A program made the translations under genes and the position numbers. Below are positions 51,504 through 60,407 of a stretch of 64,000 nucleotides of DNA, in pieces (within the stretch, counting starts at the first letter, position 1; each line of letters opens with the position of its first letter). This DNA comes from Arthrobacter sp. OAP107 (lineage in GTDB: Bacteria > Actinomycetota > Actinomycetes > Actinomycetales > Micrococcaceae), in assembly GCF_040546765.1 (NCBI RefSeq), contig NZ_JBEPOK010000001.1:4650001-4714000 (forward strand), given 5' to 3'. The notes under the pieces are model-generated. The model ran no database searches, was not told the DNA's origin, and worked only from the letters and a program-made list of their open reading frames with translations.

Positions 51504-53453
51504 TCACCGTGGCAGTGGCCCCCGGCCTGCACATTCGGATTGGCGGGCACATCCAGGACCGGGCTGCGGTCGAAGAAGCCTTCGGGGGCGGAGCTTGAAG
51601 CCGACGGTGTCCACCGGCATGATGGGCCAGTCCTCCACCCGCGGGAAGTGGGTCAGGCCGAAGGTGTGCCACACGACGATGTCCTGGCCGTCGATGTCGC
51701 GGTCCTGGGCGACGTAGGCGGGCAGGCCGGCACCGCCGGAGTGCTGGTTGACGAAGTCACCGGTGGGATAGCGCTCGTCGTCGGCGTACCGGGTGACCCA
51801 GAGGTCCTTGGTGGCAAACGCGGCCCGCCGGGCAATCGAGGATTCGGGGTCAGCCATCAGGGTGGGCTGGTTGTGCGCGTGCAGCTTGTAGCCAACCGGC
51901 TCGTTGAGACGATTCTTGGATTCGGGGTTGGAGATGATCCAGCTGCGGCCGGCGCGGGCGTCCGCTTCCCGCACGGCTTCGGACTCGCGGGTCAGCACGG
52001 TGCGCTTGCGCGTGAAGGCGTTGCCGCGCTCGTTGCCCGGGCCCATCGCCTGCCGGACCACGTCCTCTTCCTCCACCCTGTTGGTGAAGCCGTCGATGGC
52101 CATGTCCAGGCGGGCGCTGAAGATGTGCTGGTGGAACGGGGCGCCGAGGCCCGGCGCCAACTGGGAGATGTTGTCCGAGCCGCCTTCCGGGAACGCGGAG
52201 GTGAAGACGACGCCGGTGGCCTTGGCCTCGAATTCGATGGTGCCGTCAAGGTAGAGGTACCAGTAGAAGCCGTAGTCGTAGTTGCCGATGGTGGTGAAGA
52301 AGGAGATCACCATGCGGCGGTTCCGGCGGGTGTAGTTGATGCCGGTCCAGAGGTCGCTGTGCTTGGCCAGGATGCCCCAGTCCTCCTCGTGCATGCAGAT
52401 GCCGTTGCGGATCTCGCGGGGGTTGCCGAAGGCGTCGCTGATGACGGGGCTGAGGTATGTGATGTCGCCGAGGCAGTCGCAGCCCAGCTCCAGGGAGTTG
52501 GCGTACTGGCCCACGAGGTACTCCCCCGTGTCGAAGTAGTTCTGCCAGGACCGGATCGGTGACGGATCGCCGTACGGGACCACCATCTCGGCGATCGATG
52601 CGCGGTTGATGATGGGCCGGAGCCGGTCCCCGTCCCGGAAGGCGATGTTGTGCAGCACCACGCCCTCGCGGACGTCGAAGCCGACATCAAGGCTCCATTT
52701 CTCCCACTCGATGTGGTTGCCGCCGGTCACCGTAAAGCTGGGGCCCTCGGGCTGCGTGATGCTGATCGGCTTCTGTGTGGTCCGCAGCGGGCCGGTGAGC
52801 TCGGGATCGGTGTAGTTGCCGTGCTCTGCCGGAATGGGGAAAACGCCGGTGTCGAACACCTGCGTGACTTCCTTGCCGACCACATCCACATAGGCCACGA
52901 GCCCGTCCACCGGGTGGGCCCAGGCGCTGTCCTCCGGGAACTCCTGCACGAAGGCGAGCCCGCGCAGGATCCGGCGGCCCTTCTCCTCGGCATATTCGAA
53001 CACGCCGGCGGAGAGTGGGGCAACGCGCACCTTGCTGACGTCCAGGTTCCGGGCGGCCAGGGCCGTCAGCCACCGCTCGTCCGTGGCCAGCAGCTGTTCC
53101 ACCACCTCGAACTCCTCTTCCAGGACCGGCAGTTCGCCGGTGGCGGCGGTGTCGAGTTCGACGGCGGAGATCACCGTGCCGCTGGTGACCGAGACGGTGA
53201 CGTCCTGCGGCCGGGCACCGGAGACGTCGTGGATGAAGATCCGGAACCGCCGGTCTTCCGTGCCGGAGCCGGTTCCGGCGGCAGTTCCGCCGGAGGCTTC
53301 ATTTCCACGGACAGGGTCCAGCAGGCCCAGGTAGGCAATGCGCTTCTCCGGACCAAGAAGTCCGCCGGAGCGAAGAATGCCCTGCACCTCGCTGATGTCC
53401 GCCGCGGATGCGAGGCGGAACGGGCTGGCTGTTTCTGTGATGGAGAGCGTCAT
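51504..53453 (-). CDS. Copper-containing primary amine oxidase, C-terminal frameshift
   Basis: 649 residues as read. The active site is complete: catalytic base Asp308 in NYFDTGEY, topaquinone precursor Tyr392 in GNYDYG, copper ligands His441 and His443 (PFHQHIF) and His602 (LTHFPR). After KLRP (residue 623) the frame leaves the family: the tail RRLLRPQPGPGC ends at 51504, whereas shifting one base at the GGGGG run (51584-51588) gives EGFFDRSPVLDVPANPNVQ and ends at 51467, nine bases before the next gene. The enzyme oxidises primary amines to aldehyde, ammonia and peroxide; AraC and TetR genes adjoin. Confidence 0.92.
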   Translation of the reverse strand: MTLSITETASPFRLASAADISEVQGILRSGGLLGPEKRIAYLGLLDPVRGNEASGGTAAGTGSGTEDRRFRIFIHDVSGARPQDVTVSVTSGTVISAVELDTAATGELPVLEEEFEVVEQLLATDERWLTALAARNLDVSKVRVAPLSAGVFEYAEEKGRRILRGLAFVQEFPEDSAWAHPVDGLVAYVDVVGKEVTQVFDTGVFPIPAEHGNYTDPELTGPLRTTQKPISITQPEGPSFTVTGGNHIEWEKWSLDVGFDVREGVVLHNIAFRDGDRLRPIINRASIAEMVVPYGDPSPIRSWQNYFDTGEYLVGQYANSLELGCDCLGDITYLSPVISDAFGNPREIRNGICMHEEDWGILAKHSDLWTGINYTRRNRRMVISFFTTIGNYDYGFYWYLYLDGTIEFEAKATGVVFTSAFPEGGSDNISQLAPGLGAPFHQHIFSARLDMAIDGFTNRVEEEDVVRQAMGPGNERGNAFTRKRTVLTRESEAVREADARAGRSWIISNPESKNRLNEPVGYKLHAHNQPTLMADPESSIARRAAFATKDLWVTRYADDERYPTGDFVNQHSGGAGLPAYVAQDRDIDGQDIVVWHTFGLTHFPRVEDWPIMPVDTVGFKLRPRRLLRPQPGPGCARQSECAGRGPLPR

Positions 53454-53495
53454 AGCGGCCTTTGTCCGGGACCCTGGCGGGTCGGATTTTTTATT

Positions 53496-53513
53496 TTCTA
53501 TAGTTGTAGAGAA
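53496..53513. promoter_or_regulatory. Operator candidate between amine oxidase and TetR
   Basis: TTCTATAGTTGTAGAGAA is an 18-base palindrome with one mismatched pair, 43 bases before the amine oxidase start and 61 before the TetR start. Confidence 0.5.
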
Positions 53514-53574
53514 TAAGCGAACGTAAGATGGCTCACAAGAGTCTGGGCGAAAATATTTACTGGGGAGCGGCATC

Positions 53575-54171
53575 GTGCCAAAGATTGTTGACCACGACGA
53601 GCGCCGCTTGGAACTCGTCGATGCGACCTGGCGGATCATCGCCCGGCTGGGCATCGAAAGCGCCACCATGCGGGAGATCGCCACCGAGGCGGGCTTCGCG
53701 AACGGCGCCCTGAAGCCGTACTTTCCCACCAAGGACACGCTGCTGACCTTCGCGTTCGGCCACGTCTTCAACCGGACCAACGAGCGCATCGCCGAAGTCA
53801 CCTCGGGGCTTTCGGGGCTGGCGGCCCTGCGGGCTTTCTGCGTGGAAGTCCTCCCGCTGGATGAGGAACGGATCAATGAAGCGCGGATAGTGATCCCCTT
53901 CTGGCAGAAGGCCATCAACGATCCGGGCAAGGCGCAGATCCACAGGGAATCGATGCAGGAGTGGCTGGGTACGATCCGGCGCCACCTCGCGGAAGCCAGG
54001 GACAGCGGCGAGGTAAGTGCCGCCGTCGACGACGACAGTCTCGCCGGCCAGCTGCTGAACATGCTGCTGGGGGCCCAGATCGCGGCAGCGCTGCTCCCTG
54101 AGGGCCAGACGGAGCTCGGCCTGGACGGACAGCTTGAGGGATACCTCACCCTGCTGACGGGCCAGCGTTGA
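53575..54171 (+). CDS. TetR family transcriptional regulator
   Basis: 198 residues from GTG 53575 (GGGGAG upstream). HTH: ESATMREIATEAGFANGALKPYFPTKDTLLTFAF, residues about 24-57. The C-terminal domain with ARIVIPFWQKAINDPGKAQIHRESMQEWLG resembles BetI-like TetR_C domains. Divergent from the amine oxidase and cotranscribed with the next enzyme gene. It likely represses amine use in the absence of amine. Confidence 0.85.
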   Translation: MPKIVDHDERRLELVDATWRIIARLGIESATMREIATEAGFANGALKPYFPTKDTLLTFAFGHVFNRTNERIAEVTSGLSGLAALRAFCVEVLPLDEERINEARIVIPFWQKAINDPGKAQIHRESMQEWLGTIRRHLAEARDSGEVSAAVDDDSLAGQLLNMLLGAQIAAALLPEGQTELGLDGQLEGYLTLLTGQR

Positions 54172-54185
54172 GCGGGAGCAACCAG

Positions 54186-55295
54186 GTGACGCCGGAAGAG
54201 ACCATCCCACAGGAAATCGACACGCCGGAAATCATGATCGACGCAGACATCCTCGACCGGAACATCGGCAGGATGGCGTCAGCCGTTCGGGCACGGGGCC
54301 TGGACCTGCGCCCGCATGCCAAAACCCACAAGATTCCCGAAATCGCAGCCCGCCAGATCGCGGCCGGAGCCTCCGGGCTGACAGTGGCAACCATCGGTGA
54401 GGCTGAAGTGTTCGCGGCCGCCGGCGTCGACAACCTCTTCATCGCCTACCCGCTCTGGATTTCGCCACAGAAGGCCGAGCGGCTTAAGCACCTGTCGCAG
54501 ACTGCGCAGATCACCGTCGGCGTGGACTCCGTGGAGGGCGCAACGAGGCTGGGATCCGGCCTCGAAAACGCCGCCGGGAGAATCAGCGTCCTCGTGGAAG
54601 TGGACAGCGGCCATCACCGCAGCGGCGTCCATCCGGAAACCGTCGCGCCGGTCGCCGAAGCAGCAGCGCGCGCCGGACTGAAAGTCGCGGGAGTCTTCAC
54701 CTTTCCGGGACACAGCTACGCGCCGGGCATGCCGGTCGAGGCGGCCAGGCAGGAGCAGCAGGCCCTGGGCCGGGCGTCCGAGGTTCTGACGGCGGCAGGA
54801 TTCGAGGTCACCTGCCGCAGCGGCGGTTCGACCCCGACGGCGATGCTGACCGGGAACTCGGCCGCCACCGAGGTGCGCCCGGGAGTCTACATCTTTGGTG
54901 ACGCCCAGCAGCTGGAGCTGGAGCGGTGTGCCATCGATGACATCGCACTGACAGTGGCGGCCACCGTGGTCAGCCACCACGCAACCCCGGCGGACGGTCC
55001 CGCACGTTTCATCATCGACGCCGGCAGCAAGGTTCTCGGCAGCGACCGGCCCGCGTGGGCAAGCGGCTTCGGTCGGCTGATGGACCATCCCGACGCCCGG
55101 ATCACCGCACTGTCGGAGCACCATGCAACTGTCGAGTGGGCGGAGCCCGGGACCATGCCCGCCATCGGGCACCGGCTGCGGGTCATTCCCAACCACGTGT
55201 GCCTCGCAATGAACCTCGTGGACGACGTCGCGGTGGTCCGCGGAGGCGAACTTGTGGACCGCTGGGCGGTGGCGGCCCGCGGCAGGAACAGGTAA
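54186..55295 (+). CDS. D-threonine aldolase / D-serine dehydratase family PLP enzyme
   Basis: 369 residues from GTG 54186 with GGGAG seven bases upstream; a TTG overlapping the TetR stop is a weaker alternative. The alanine-racemase-like barrel carries PLP on the Lys of RPHAKTHKIPEIA, with VEVDSGHHRSGVHP and the phosphate-binding RSGGSTPTAML; the C-terminal domain ends NHVCLAMNLVDDVAVVRGGELVD with metal-ligand His and Cys. Members split D-threonine or D-3-hydroxyaspartate, or dehydrate D-serine. It follows TetR directly, inside the amine-oxidase region. Confidence 0.82.
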   Translation: MTPEETIPQEIDTPEIMIDADILDRNIGRMASAVRARGLDLRPHAKTHKIPEIAARQIAAGASGLTVATIGEAEVFAAAGVDNLFIAYPLWISPQKAERLKHLSQTAQITVGVDSVEGATRLGSGLENAAGRISVLVEVDSGHHRSGVHPETVAPVAEAAARAGLKVAGVFTFPGHSYAPGMPVEAARQEQQALGRASEVLTAAGFEVTCRSGGSTPTAMLTGNSAATEVRPGVYIFGDAQQLELERCAIDDIALTVAATVVSHHATPADGPARFIIDAGSKVLGSDRPAWASGFGRLMDHPDARITALSEHHATVEWAEPGTMPAIGHRLRVIPNHVCLAMNLVDDVAVVRGGELVDRWAVAARGRNR

Positions 55296-55384
55296 GCGGC
55301 GCGAGGGGTGGTGCTCACGGAATCTTTTTTCGCCATACGTTGAAAAAAGATGACAGGGTGGAATTTCGCCGCTAACCTGAAATG

Positions 55385-55404
55385 ACTGTGTTCCACGACA
55401 CAGT
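55385..55404. promoter_or_regulatory. Inverted repeat before the AraC-type gene
   Basis: ACTGTGT-TCCACG-ACACAGT, a perfect 7-6-7 repeat, 45 bases before the AraC ATG. It may be an autoregulatory site. Confidence 0.45.
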
Positions 55405-55449
55405 GTTGGGGACCCGCAGACAGACAGCCAACCGGCGTCAGGAATGTTC

Positions 55450-56409
55450 ATGCCAGCAACCACAGCCCGCTCCACGGACCAGACCCTCACCTCCAGTGTG
55501 GCCACCTCCTTTGACCACTGGAGGCATCTCGTCGCGCAGTCCTTCGTGCCGCTGGCCGCCGAAACCGAACGGCCTGAGCAGTTCCAAGGCCGTATGCGCT
55601 CCAGGGTGCTGGACCGCACGTGCATCGTGGAAGTTTCGGCTTCAAGCCACAGCGTCCACCGCACACCGGCGCTCCTGGCACAGTCCGACCAGCGCTATTT
55701 CAAGCTCAACCTCCAGCTGGAGGGCACCGGACTCCTCATCCAGGACAACCGCGAGGCCGTGCTCCGCCCCGGCGACCTGGCCATCTACGACACCAACCGC
55801 CCATACACGCTGGCGTTCGAAGAACAGGCCCGGATGATGGTGGTCATGTTCCCGCACGACTCCCTGTCGCTGCCGCCGGACTATGTGGGACAGCTATCGG
55901 CCGTCCGCATGGCCGGGGAATCCGGAATGGCAGGCATCGTGGGACCGTTCATCACGCGGCTCGCCGGCAATCTTGAGGCGCTCAGCGGGCCGAGCGGCTC
56001 CCGGCTCGCTGCCAACACGCTGGACCTCGTCTCCACCATGCTCCATGCGGAACTGGATCTGGCTGCGGACAGCATGAAGCCCCAGGCGCTGCTGGCCACG
56101 TCGGTCCGTGACTATATCGAGGCGAACCTCGCCGATCCGCAGCTGTCGCCGGCCAGCATTGCCGCGGCCCATTTCATTTCCACCCGCCACCTGCACAACG
56201 TCTTCCACGAGTCCGGCAGCACGGTTGCCAGCTGGATCCGGAGCCGCCGGCTGGAACGGGTCCGCCGCGACCTCAGGGATCCGCTGCACTCAGGTACCTC
56301 CGTGGGTACCGTCGCTTCGCGCTGGGGATTCCTGGACGCGGCGCACTTCAGCCGCACCTTCCGGGAGGCCTTCGGTGAATCACCCAGCGACTGGCGGCGC
56401 GGCGCCTAG
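55450..56409 (+). CDS. AraC family regulator (FeaR-like)
   Basis: 319 residues from the ATG at 55450, where AGGA lies six bases upstream; the ATG at 55444 is too close to it. The N-terminal AraC-binding-like domain has YFKLNLQLEGTGLLIQDNREAVLRPGDLAIYDTNRPYTL; the C-terminal double HTH spans about 215-317 (ASIAAAHFISTRHLHNVFHESGSTVASWIRSRRL and GTVASRWGFLDAAHFSRTFREAFGESP). FeaR, the activator of tyramine oxidase in E. coli, has this layout, which suits the nearby amine oxidase. Confidence 0.87.
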   Translation: MPATTARSTDQTLTSSVATSFDHWRHLVAQSFVPLAAETERPEQFQGRMRSRVLDRTCIVEVSASSHSVHRTPALLAQSDQRYFKLNLQLEGTGLLIQDNREAVLRPGDLAIYDTNRPYTLAFEEQARMMVVMFPHDSLSLPPDYVGQLSAVRMAGESGMAGIVGPFITRLAGNLEALSGPSGSRLAANTLDLVSTMLHAELDLAADSMKPQALLATSVRDYIEANLADPQLSPASIAAAHFISTRHLHNVFHESGSTVASWIRSRRLERVRRDLRDPLHSGTSVGTVASRWGFLDAAHFSRTFREAFGESPSDWRRGA

Positions 56410-56452
56410 GGAGACAGCGCCTAAATCCCCGGCGCCTAGATCAGCACGGCCC

Positions 56453-57790
56453 CTAGATCAGACCCTGCGCCAGCATCGCGTCCGCCACCTTGACGAAGCC
56501 GCCGATGTTCGCGCCCAGCACATAGTTTCCGGGCTCACCGTACTCATCCGCGGTGGAGGCGCAGCGGTGGTGGATTCCCACCATGATGTCCGTGAGCCGC
56601 TGTTCCGTGTGCTCGAAGGACCAGGAGTCGCGGCTCGCGTTCTGCTGCATCTCCAGGGCCGACGTGGCCACACCGCCCGCGTTGGCGGCCTTGCCCGGCC
56701 CGAACAGCACGCCCGACTCCTGGAACACTGCCACGGCGTCCCGGGTGGAGGGCATGTTGGCGCCTTCGCCGACGGCGAGCAGTCCGTTGCGGACCAGCCG
56801 GGCGGCAGCATCGCCGTCGAGCTCGTTCTGCGTGGCGCACGGCAGTGCGACAGTGGCGTCAACGTCCCAGACGGAGCCGGCCTCCACGTAGGAAACGCCG
56901 GGACGGCGCAGAACGTAGTCCTTGAGGCGTCCGCGTTCCACCTCTTTGATCTGCCGGAGCAGCCCGACGTCGATCCCCGCCTCATCGACCACGTAGCCCG
57001 AGGAGTCAGAGCAGGCCACCACGTGGGCGCCGAGCGACTGGGCCTTCGCGATGGCATTGATGGCCACGTTGCCGGAGCCGGAAACCACCACGCGCTGCCC
57101 GTCGAAGGATGAGCCCCGCGTCTTGAGCATCTCTTCAGTGAAGATCACGGTGCCGAAGCCGGTGGCCTCGGGCCGGACCAGCGAACCTCCCCAGGAGATG
57201 CCCTTGCCGGTCAGGACGCCCGATTCGTAGCGGTTGGTGATGCGTTTGTACTGGCCGAAGAGATAACCGATTTCGCGGCCGCCCACGCCGATGTCTCCGG
57301 CCGGCACGTCGGTGTACTCGCCGATGTGGCGGTAGAGCTCCGTCATGAACGACTGGCAAAACCGCATGACTTCGGCATCGCTGCGGCCCCGGGGGTCGAA
57401 GTCGGAACCGCCCTTGCCGCCGCCGATCGGCATGCCGGTGAGGGCATTCTTGAAGATCTGCTCGAAGCCGAGGAATTTCACGATCCCGAGGTAAACGGAG
57501 GGATGGAACCGGAGGCCGCCTTTGTAGGGGCCGAGCGCCGAGTTGAACTCCACGCGGAAGCCGCGGTTGATCTGCACCCGGCCGGAGTCATCCGCCCACG
57601 GCACCCGGAAGATGATCTGGCGTTCGGGCTCGCAGAGCCGCTCCAGGATGGCGGCTTCAAGGAACTCGGGGTGCCGGTCATGGACCGGGCCGAGGCTTTC
57701 GAACACCTCGGTCACCGCCCGGTGGAACTCGGCTTCGCCCGGATTCCGCGCCAGCACCGTGTCCCTGACAGCCTCCAGCCGTGCATCCAT
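56453..57790 (-). CDS. gdhA: NADP-specific glutamate dehydrogenase
   Basis: 445 residues, hexameric GDH length. Motifs: KGGLRFHPSVYLGIVKFLGFEQIFKNALTGMPIGGGKGGSDFDP with the catalytic Lys, DIGVGGREIGYLFGQYK and the Rossmann loop VVSGSGNVAINAIAKA; CATQNELDGDAA is typical of the NADP enzyme. It joins ammonium to 2-oxoglutarate. Located between amine-degrading and urea/amide channel genes, it would assimilate the ammonium these release. Divergent from the AmiS/UreI gene. Confidence 0.96.
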   Translation of the reverse strand: MDARLEAVRDTVLARNPGEAEFHRAVTEVFESLGPVHDRHPEFLEAAILERLCEPERQIIFRVPWADDSGRVQINRGFRVEFNSALGPYKGGLRFHPSVYLGIVKFLGFEQIFKNALTGMPIGGGKGGSDFDPRGRSDAEVMRFCQSFMTELYRHIGEYTDVPAGDIGVGGREIGYLFGQYKRITNRYESGVLTGKGISWGGSLVRPEATGFGTVIFTEEMLKTRGSSFDGQRVVVSGSGNVAINAIAKAQSLGAHVVACSDSSGYVVDEAGIDVGLLRQIKEVERGRLKDYVLRRPGVSYVEAGSVWDVDATVALPCATQNELDGDAAARLVRNGLLAVGEGANMPSTRDAVAVFQESGVLFGPGKAANAGGVATSALEMQQNASRDSWSFEHTEQRLTDIMVGIHHRCASTADEYGEPGNYVLGANIGGFVKVADAMLAQGLI

Positions 57791-57987
57791 GAATAGTCCT
57801 ATCTTCGGCTCTTCGCGGCCGGGGGGTGTGCGGCCCGCCGTCCCATAGTTGAGCTTTCAACCTAACCGATTAAGACCACGGCCGGATAGGCGGCCCGGAT
57901 ATCATGCCTTATTCTCCGTATTGTGACAGTCAAATTCCACATTACGAGAGATCCGTTTCCAATGTCTTTCCCAGGGAAGGCCCGCTG

Positions 57988-58713
57988 ATGGCATATGTCT
58001 GCCTCCTCCTCTCGGGCGCCGCGCTGCTGGTCAACGGGCTCGCCACCCTGGGAGTGCTTCCCCGCCGGGACGCAGCCGTCCTGAGCCTGGTCATCGGCAG
58101 CCTTCAGCTGATCCTCGGCGTCACATATCTGGGCGTCACGTATGTGGGCGTTGCGCCTCCGGGCGTTACAGCTCCGGGCGGTGCGGCCCCGGAGCCCGAC
58201 GGCGGCGTGCAGCTGCTGCTTTCAGCGTCCGGCATGTTCCTGTTCGGCCTGACCTACGTATACTCCGGCCTGGATTTCCTGCTGGGGCTGGGGTCCAGGG
58301 GCCTTGGCTGGTTCTGCGGCATGGTGGCCGGCTGCGGCCTCCTGCTCGCCGCGGCCTGGTTCCCTGGGGACCCGCTGCTGGCGATGCTGTGGCTCTGCTG
58401 GTCCTACCTGTGGATGCTGTTCTTCTTCTCGCTCGCGCTCGGCCATGGCGGGCTGTCGCCGCTGATCGGCTGGTCCCTGGTCCTGGCCAGCCAGGCGACA
58501 GCAACGGTGCCCGCCCTGCTCGGGATCACCGGGCAATGGCCCGGTGATCCCGCAGTGGCCGGCGGAGCCGCGGCGTGCATCGCCGCGCTGCTCTTGCTCG
58601 CCGCGGGCCTCGCCAGACGGGACTGCCGCAGGGACGCCCGGCGGGACGGCGGGACGGACGGCCAGCCCGCCGTCGTCGTCCCTGGCGAACCGTTAGGGAC
58701 GACACGCCGTTAG
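57988..58713 (+). CDS. AmiS/UreI family urea/amide channel
   Basis: 241 residues from ATG 57988 with GGAAGG seven bases upstream; an upstream ATG is ignored. Six to seven membrane segments. Family blocks: YVCLLLSGAALLVNGLATLG, MFLFGLTYVYSGLDFLLGL, GWFCGMVAG and MLWLCWSYLWMLFFFSLALG, whose aromatic residues line the urea filter in UreI. A short loop (residues 47-66) repeats GVT-Y/A pattern units. It would admit urea or short amides, matching urease and amidase in this window. Confidence 0.86.
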   Translation: MAYVCLLLSGAALLVNGLATLGVLPRRDAAVLSLVIGSLQLILGVTYLGVTYVGVAPPGVTAPGGAAPEPDGGVQLLLSASGMFLFGLTYVYSGLDFLLGLGSRGLGWFCGMVAGCGLLLAAAWFPGDPLLAMLWLCWSYLWMLFFFSLALGHGGLSPLIGWSLVLASQATATVPALLGITGQWPGDPAVAGGAAACIAALLLLAAGLARRDCRRDARRDGGTDGQPAVVVPGEPLGTTRR

Positions 58714-60206
58714 TTGCCGCTGACAGCAGCCTCGTCGGTGAACGGGCGCCCTGAGGTGCCGGCCCTTTTCTCCACCGCGATTTCCGCCGCCACTCCGGCC
58801 ACAAACATCACGGGGACTGCTACGAGCAGCCCGACGGCCGTTTCGGCGCTGCCGCCGATCAGGGAGGTGAAGTTGCTGACCACCAGGTACAGGACCCAAG
58901 CCAGCAGCAGCGAGGCAAGGGCCGGGGCAATGAGGGTCTGCCAGAGCTGCCCGGACACCCGTTCGCGGCGGAAAAACGCGACGACGGCAAGGGAGCACAG
59001 CATGTAGAGCACCAGCAGTGCCGCCACCGCGAGTCCGCTGAACCACGAGAAGAGCGTCAGCACAGGGTCCATTCCCAGGACGGCGAACGGGCCCACGAGC
59101 AGCACGGCGACGGTTGTCTGCACCCAGGCCGCGGATGCAGGGGCGCGGTGCTTGTTGGTCCGTGCCAGGGCAGCGGGAAGGGATCCGCGCAGGGCCAGCG
59201 AGTGGAGGTAGCGGTTGATGCCGTTGTGGAAGGCGATGATGCCTGCCAGGAGCGAGGTCACCAGAAGGATCCCGGCGGTCACACCGGCCCAGGGGCCGAA
59301 CAGTTCGACGAGCGGGCCGATGACGAAGGAGGTGGCGTCTCCCGACTCGAGGGCGGCTCCGGCGGCGTCGATGACGTGCGAGGGTCCGTAGAAGCTCACC
59401 AGCATCCAGGTGATGAAGGCGAAGAACACTGCGATGATGCCCACTGACAGGTAGGTTGCCCGCGCCACAGTCCGGTGGGGATCCTTGGCCTCGGCGGAGT
59501 AGATGGCCGTTGACTCGAAGCCGAACATGGAGGCAACGGCAAACATGATGGCAACGCCGGGGGCGCCGCTGGCGATCGCTTCAGGGGAGAAGGAGGCCGC
59601 AATGTTGAGGCCTTCGGGGCCGCCGCCCTTCAGCAGGACGGTGAATCCAAACAGCAGCAGGATCGCGACCTCCAGGCCCACGAGGAATGCCAGGACGCGG
59701 GCGCCGAGTTCGATGTTCTTCGATCCAAGCACCTGCACGCCTGCCATCGTGGCAATGGCCAGCAGCCACCAGGGAACGGCCACGCCGGCGGAACCCAGCA
59801 GGCCGGAGAAGGCCGCACCATAGAGCCCGTACATGGCTGCCTGCACGGTGCTGTACGCAAGCAGTGCCAGCCAGGCGGCTCCGGTGCCTGTCTTTCGGCC
59901 GAAGGCGGCGGAGATGTAGGCGTAGAAGGCGCCGCTGGCCTGTACCTTCCGGCTCATGGCCACGAAGCCGACGGCGAAGATGACGATGACGATGCCCACG
60001 ACGAGGTATGCGCCCGGCGCCCCGGCGCCATTGCCGAGGGCAGCAGCCAGGGGCGCTGCGCCGACGATGCCGGTCAGCGGGGCCTGGGCCGAAAGAACGA
60101 AAAAGAGAATGCCCAGCACGCCGATACTGCCCGCGCGGAGGGCTGTGGACTGCTCCTTGGGCGGATTTGCTTCTGCAGTCCGGGACTCGGAATTTGAAAT
60201 ACTCAT
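58710..60206 (-). CDS. APC family amino acid/amine permease
   Basis: 498 residues from ATG 60206 (AAGGA upstream; a longer frame has no site). Twelve or so membrane segments; GILFFVLSAQAPLTGIVGAAPLAAALGNGAGAPG and FGFESTAIYSAEAKDPHRTVARATYLSVG are typical. It resembles the permease at 26652 in length and in the FGFEST block, suggesting related substrates such as amines. Overlaps the convergent AmiS gene stop by four bases. Confidence 0.87.
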   Translation of the reverse strand: MSISNSESRTAEANPPKEQSTALRAGSIGVLGILFFVLSAQAPLTGIVGAAPLAAALGNGAGAPGAYLVVGIVIVIFAVGFVAMSRKVQASGAFYAYISAAFGRKTGTGAAWLALLAYSTVQAAMYGLYGAAFSGLLGSAGVAVPWWLLAIATMAGVQVLGSKNIELGARVLAFLVGLEVAILLLFGFTVLLKGGGPEGLNIAASFSPEAIASGAPGVAIMFAVASMFGFESTAIYSAEAKDPHRTVARATYLSVGIIAVFFAFITWMLVSFYGPSHVIDAAGAALESGDATSFVIGPLVELFGPWAGVTAGILLVTSLLAGIIAFHNGINRYLHSLALRGSLPAALARTNKHRAPASAAWVQTTVAVLLVGPFAVLGMDPVLTLFSWFSGLAVAALLVLYMLCSLAVVAFFRRERVSGQLWQTLIAPALASLLLAWVLYLVVSNFTSLIGGSAETAVGLLVAVPVMFVAGVAAEIAVEKRAGTSGRPFTDEAAVSGN

Positions 60207-60368
60207 TGGATCCTTCTTAACGGTCATGAGCGTTGGAGAGGGGTGCCGGCAATGGCCTCGCACCGCTAAATCCAGCTTGGCAGTCCCGGTCGGACAGGGC
60301 TTGTCTGGCAGCGATCAGTTGTTGTGCCTCAGCGCACTGGTCGAGGCTGGCGGAGCCAAAAATGAAAC

Positions 60369-60397
60369 AGCCGGGGAGGCCTTTGCGCTCCCCGGCT
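60369..60397 (-). terminator. Terminator of the aromatic monooxygenase gene
   Basis: AGCCGGGGAG (60369-60378) pairs with CTCCCCGGCT (60388-60397); one mismatch further out GAAA pairs with TTTC. On the minus strand it ends in a CATTTTTGG tract, 11 bases after the stop codon. Confidence 0.8.
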
Positions 60398-60407
60398 ATT
60401 TCGTTTC

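Noticed and set aside
57791..57987. A GlnR or AmtR binding site between gdhA and the AmiS/UreI gene
   Set aside because: GTGACAGTCAAATTCC only loosely resembles known boxes; I could not support a specific site.
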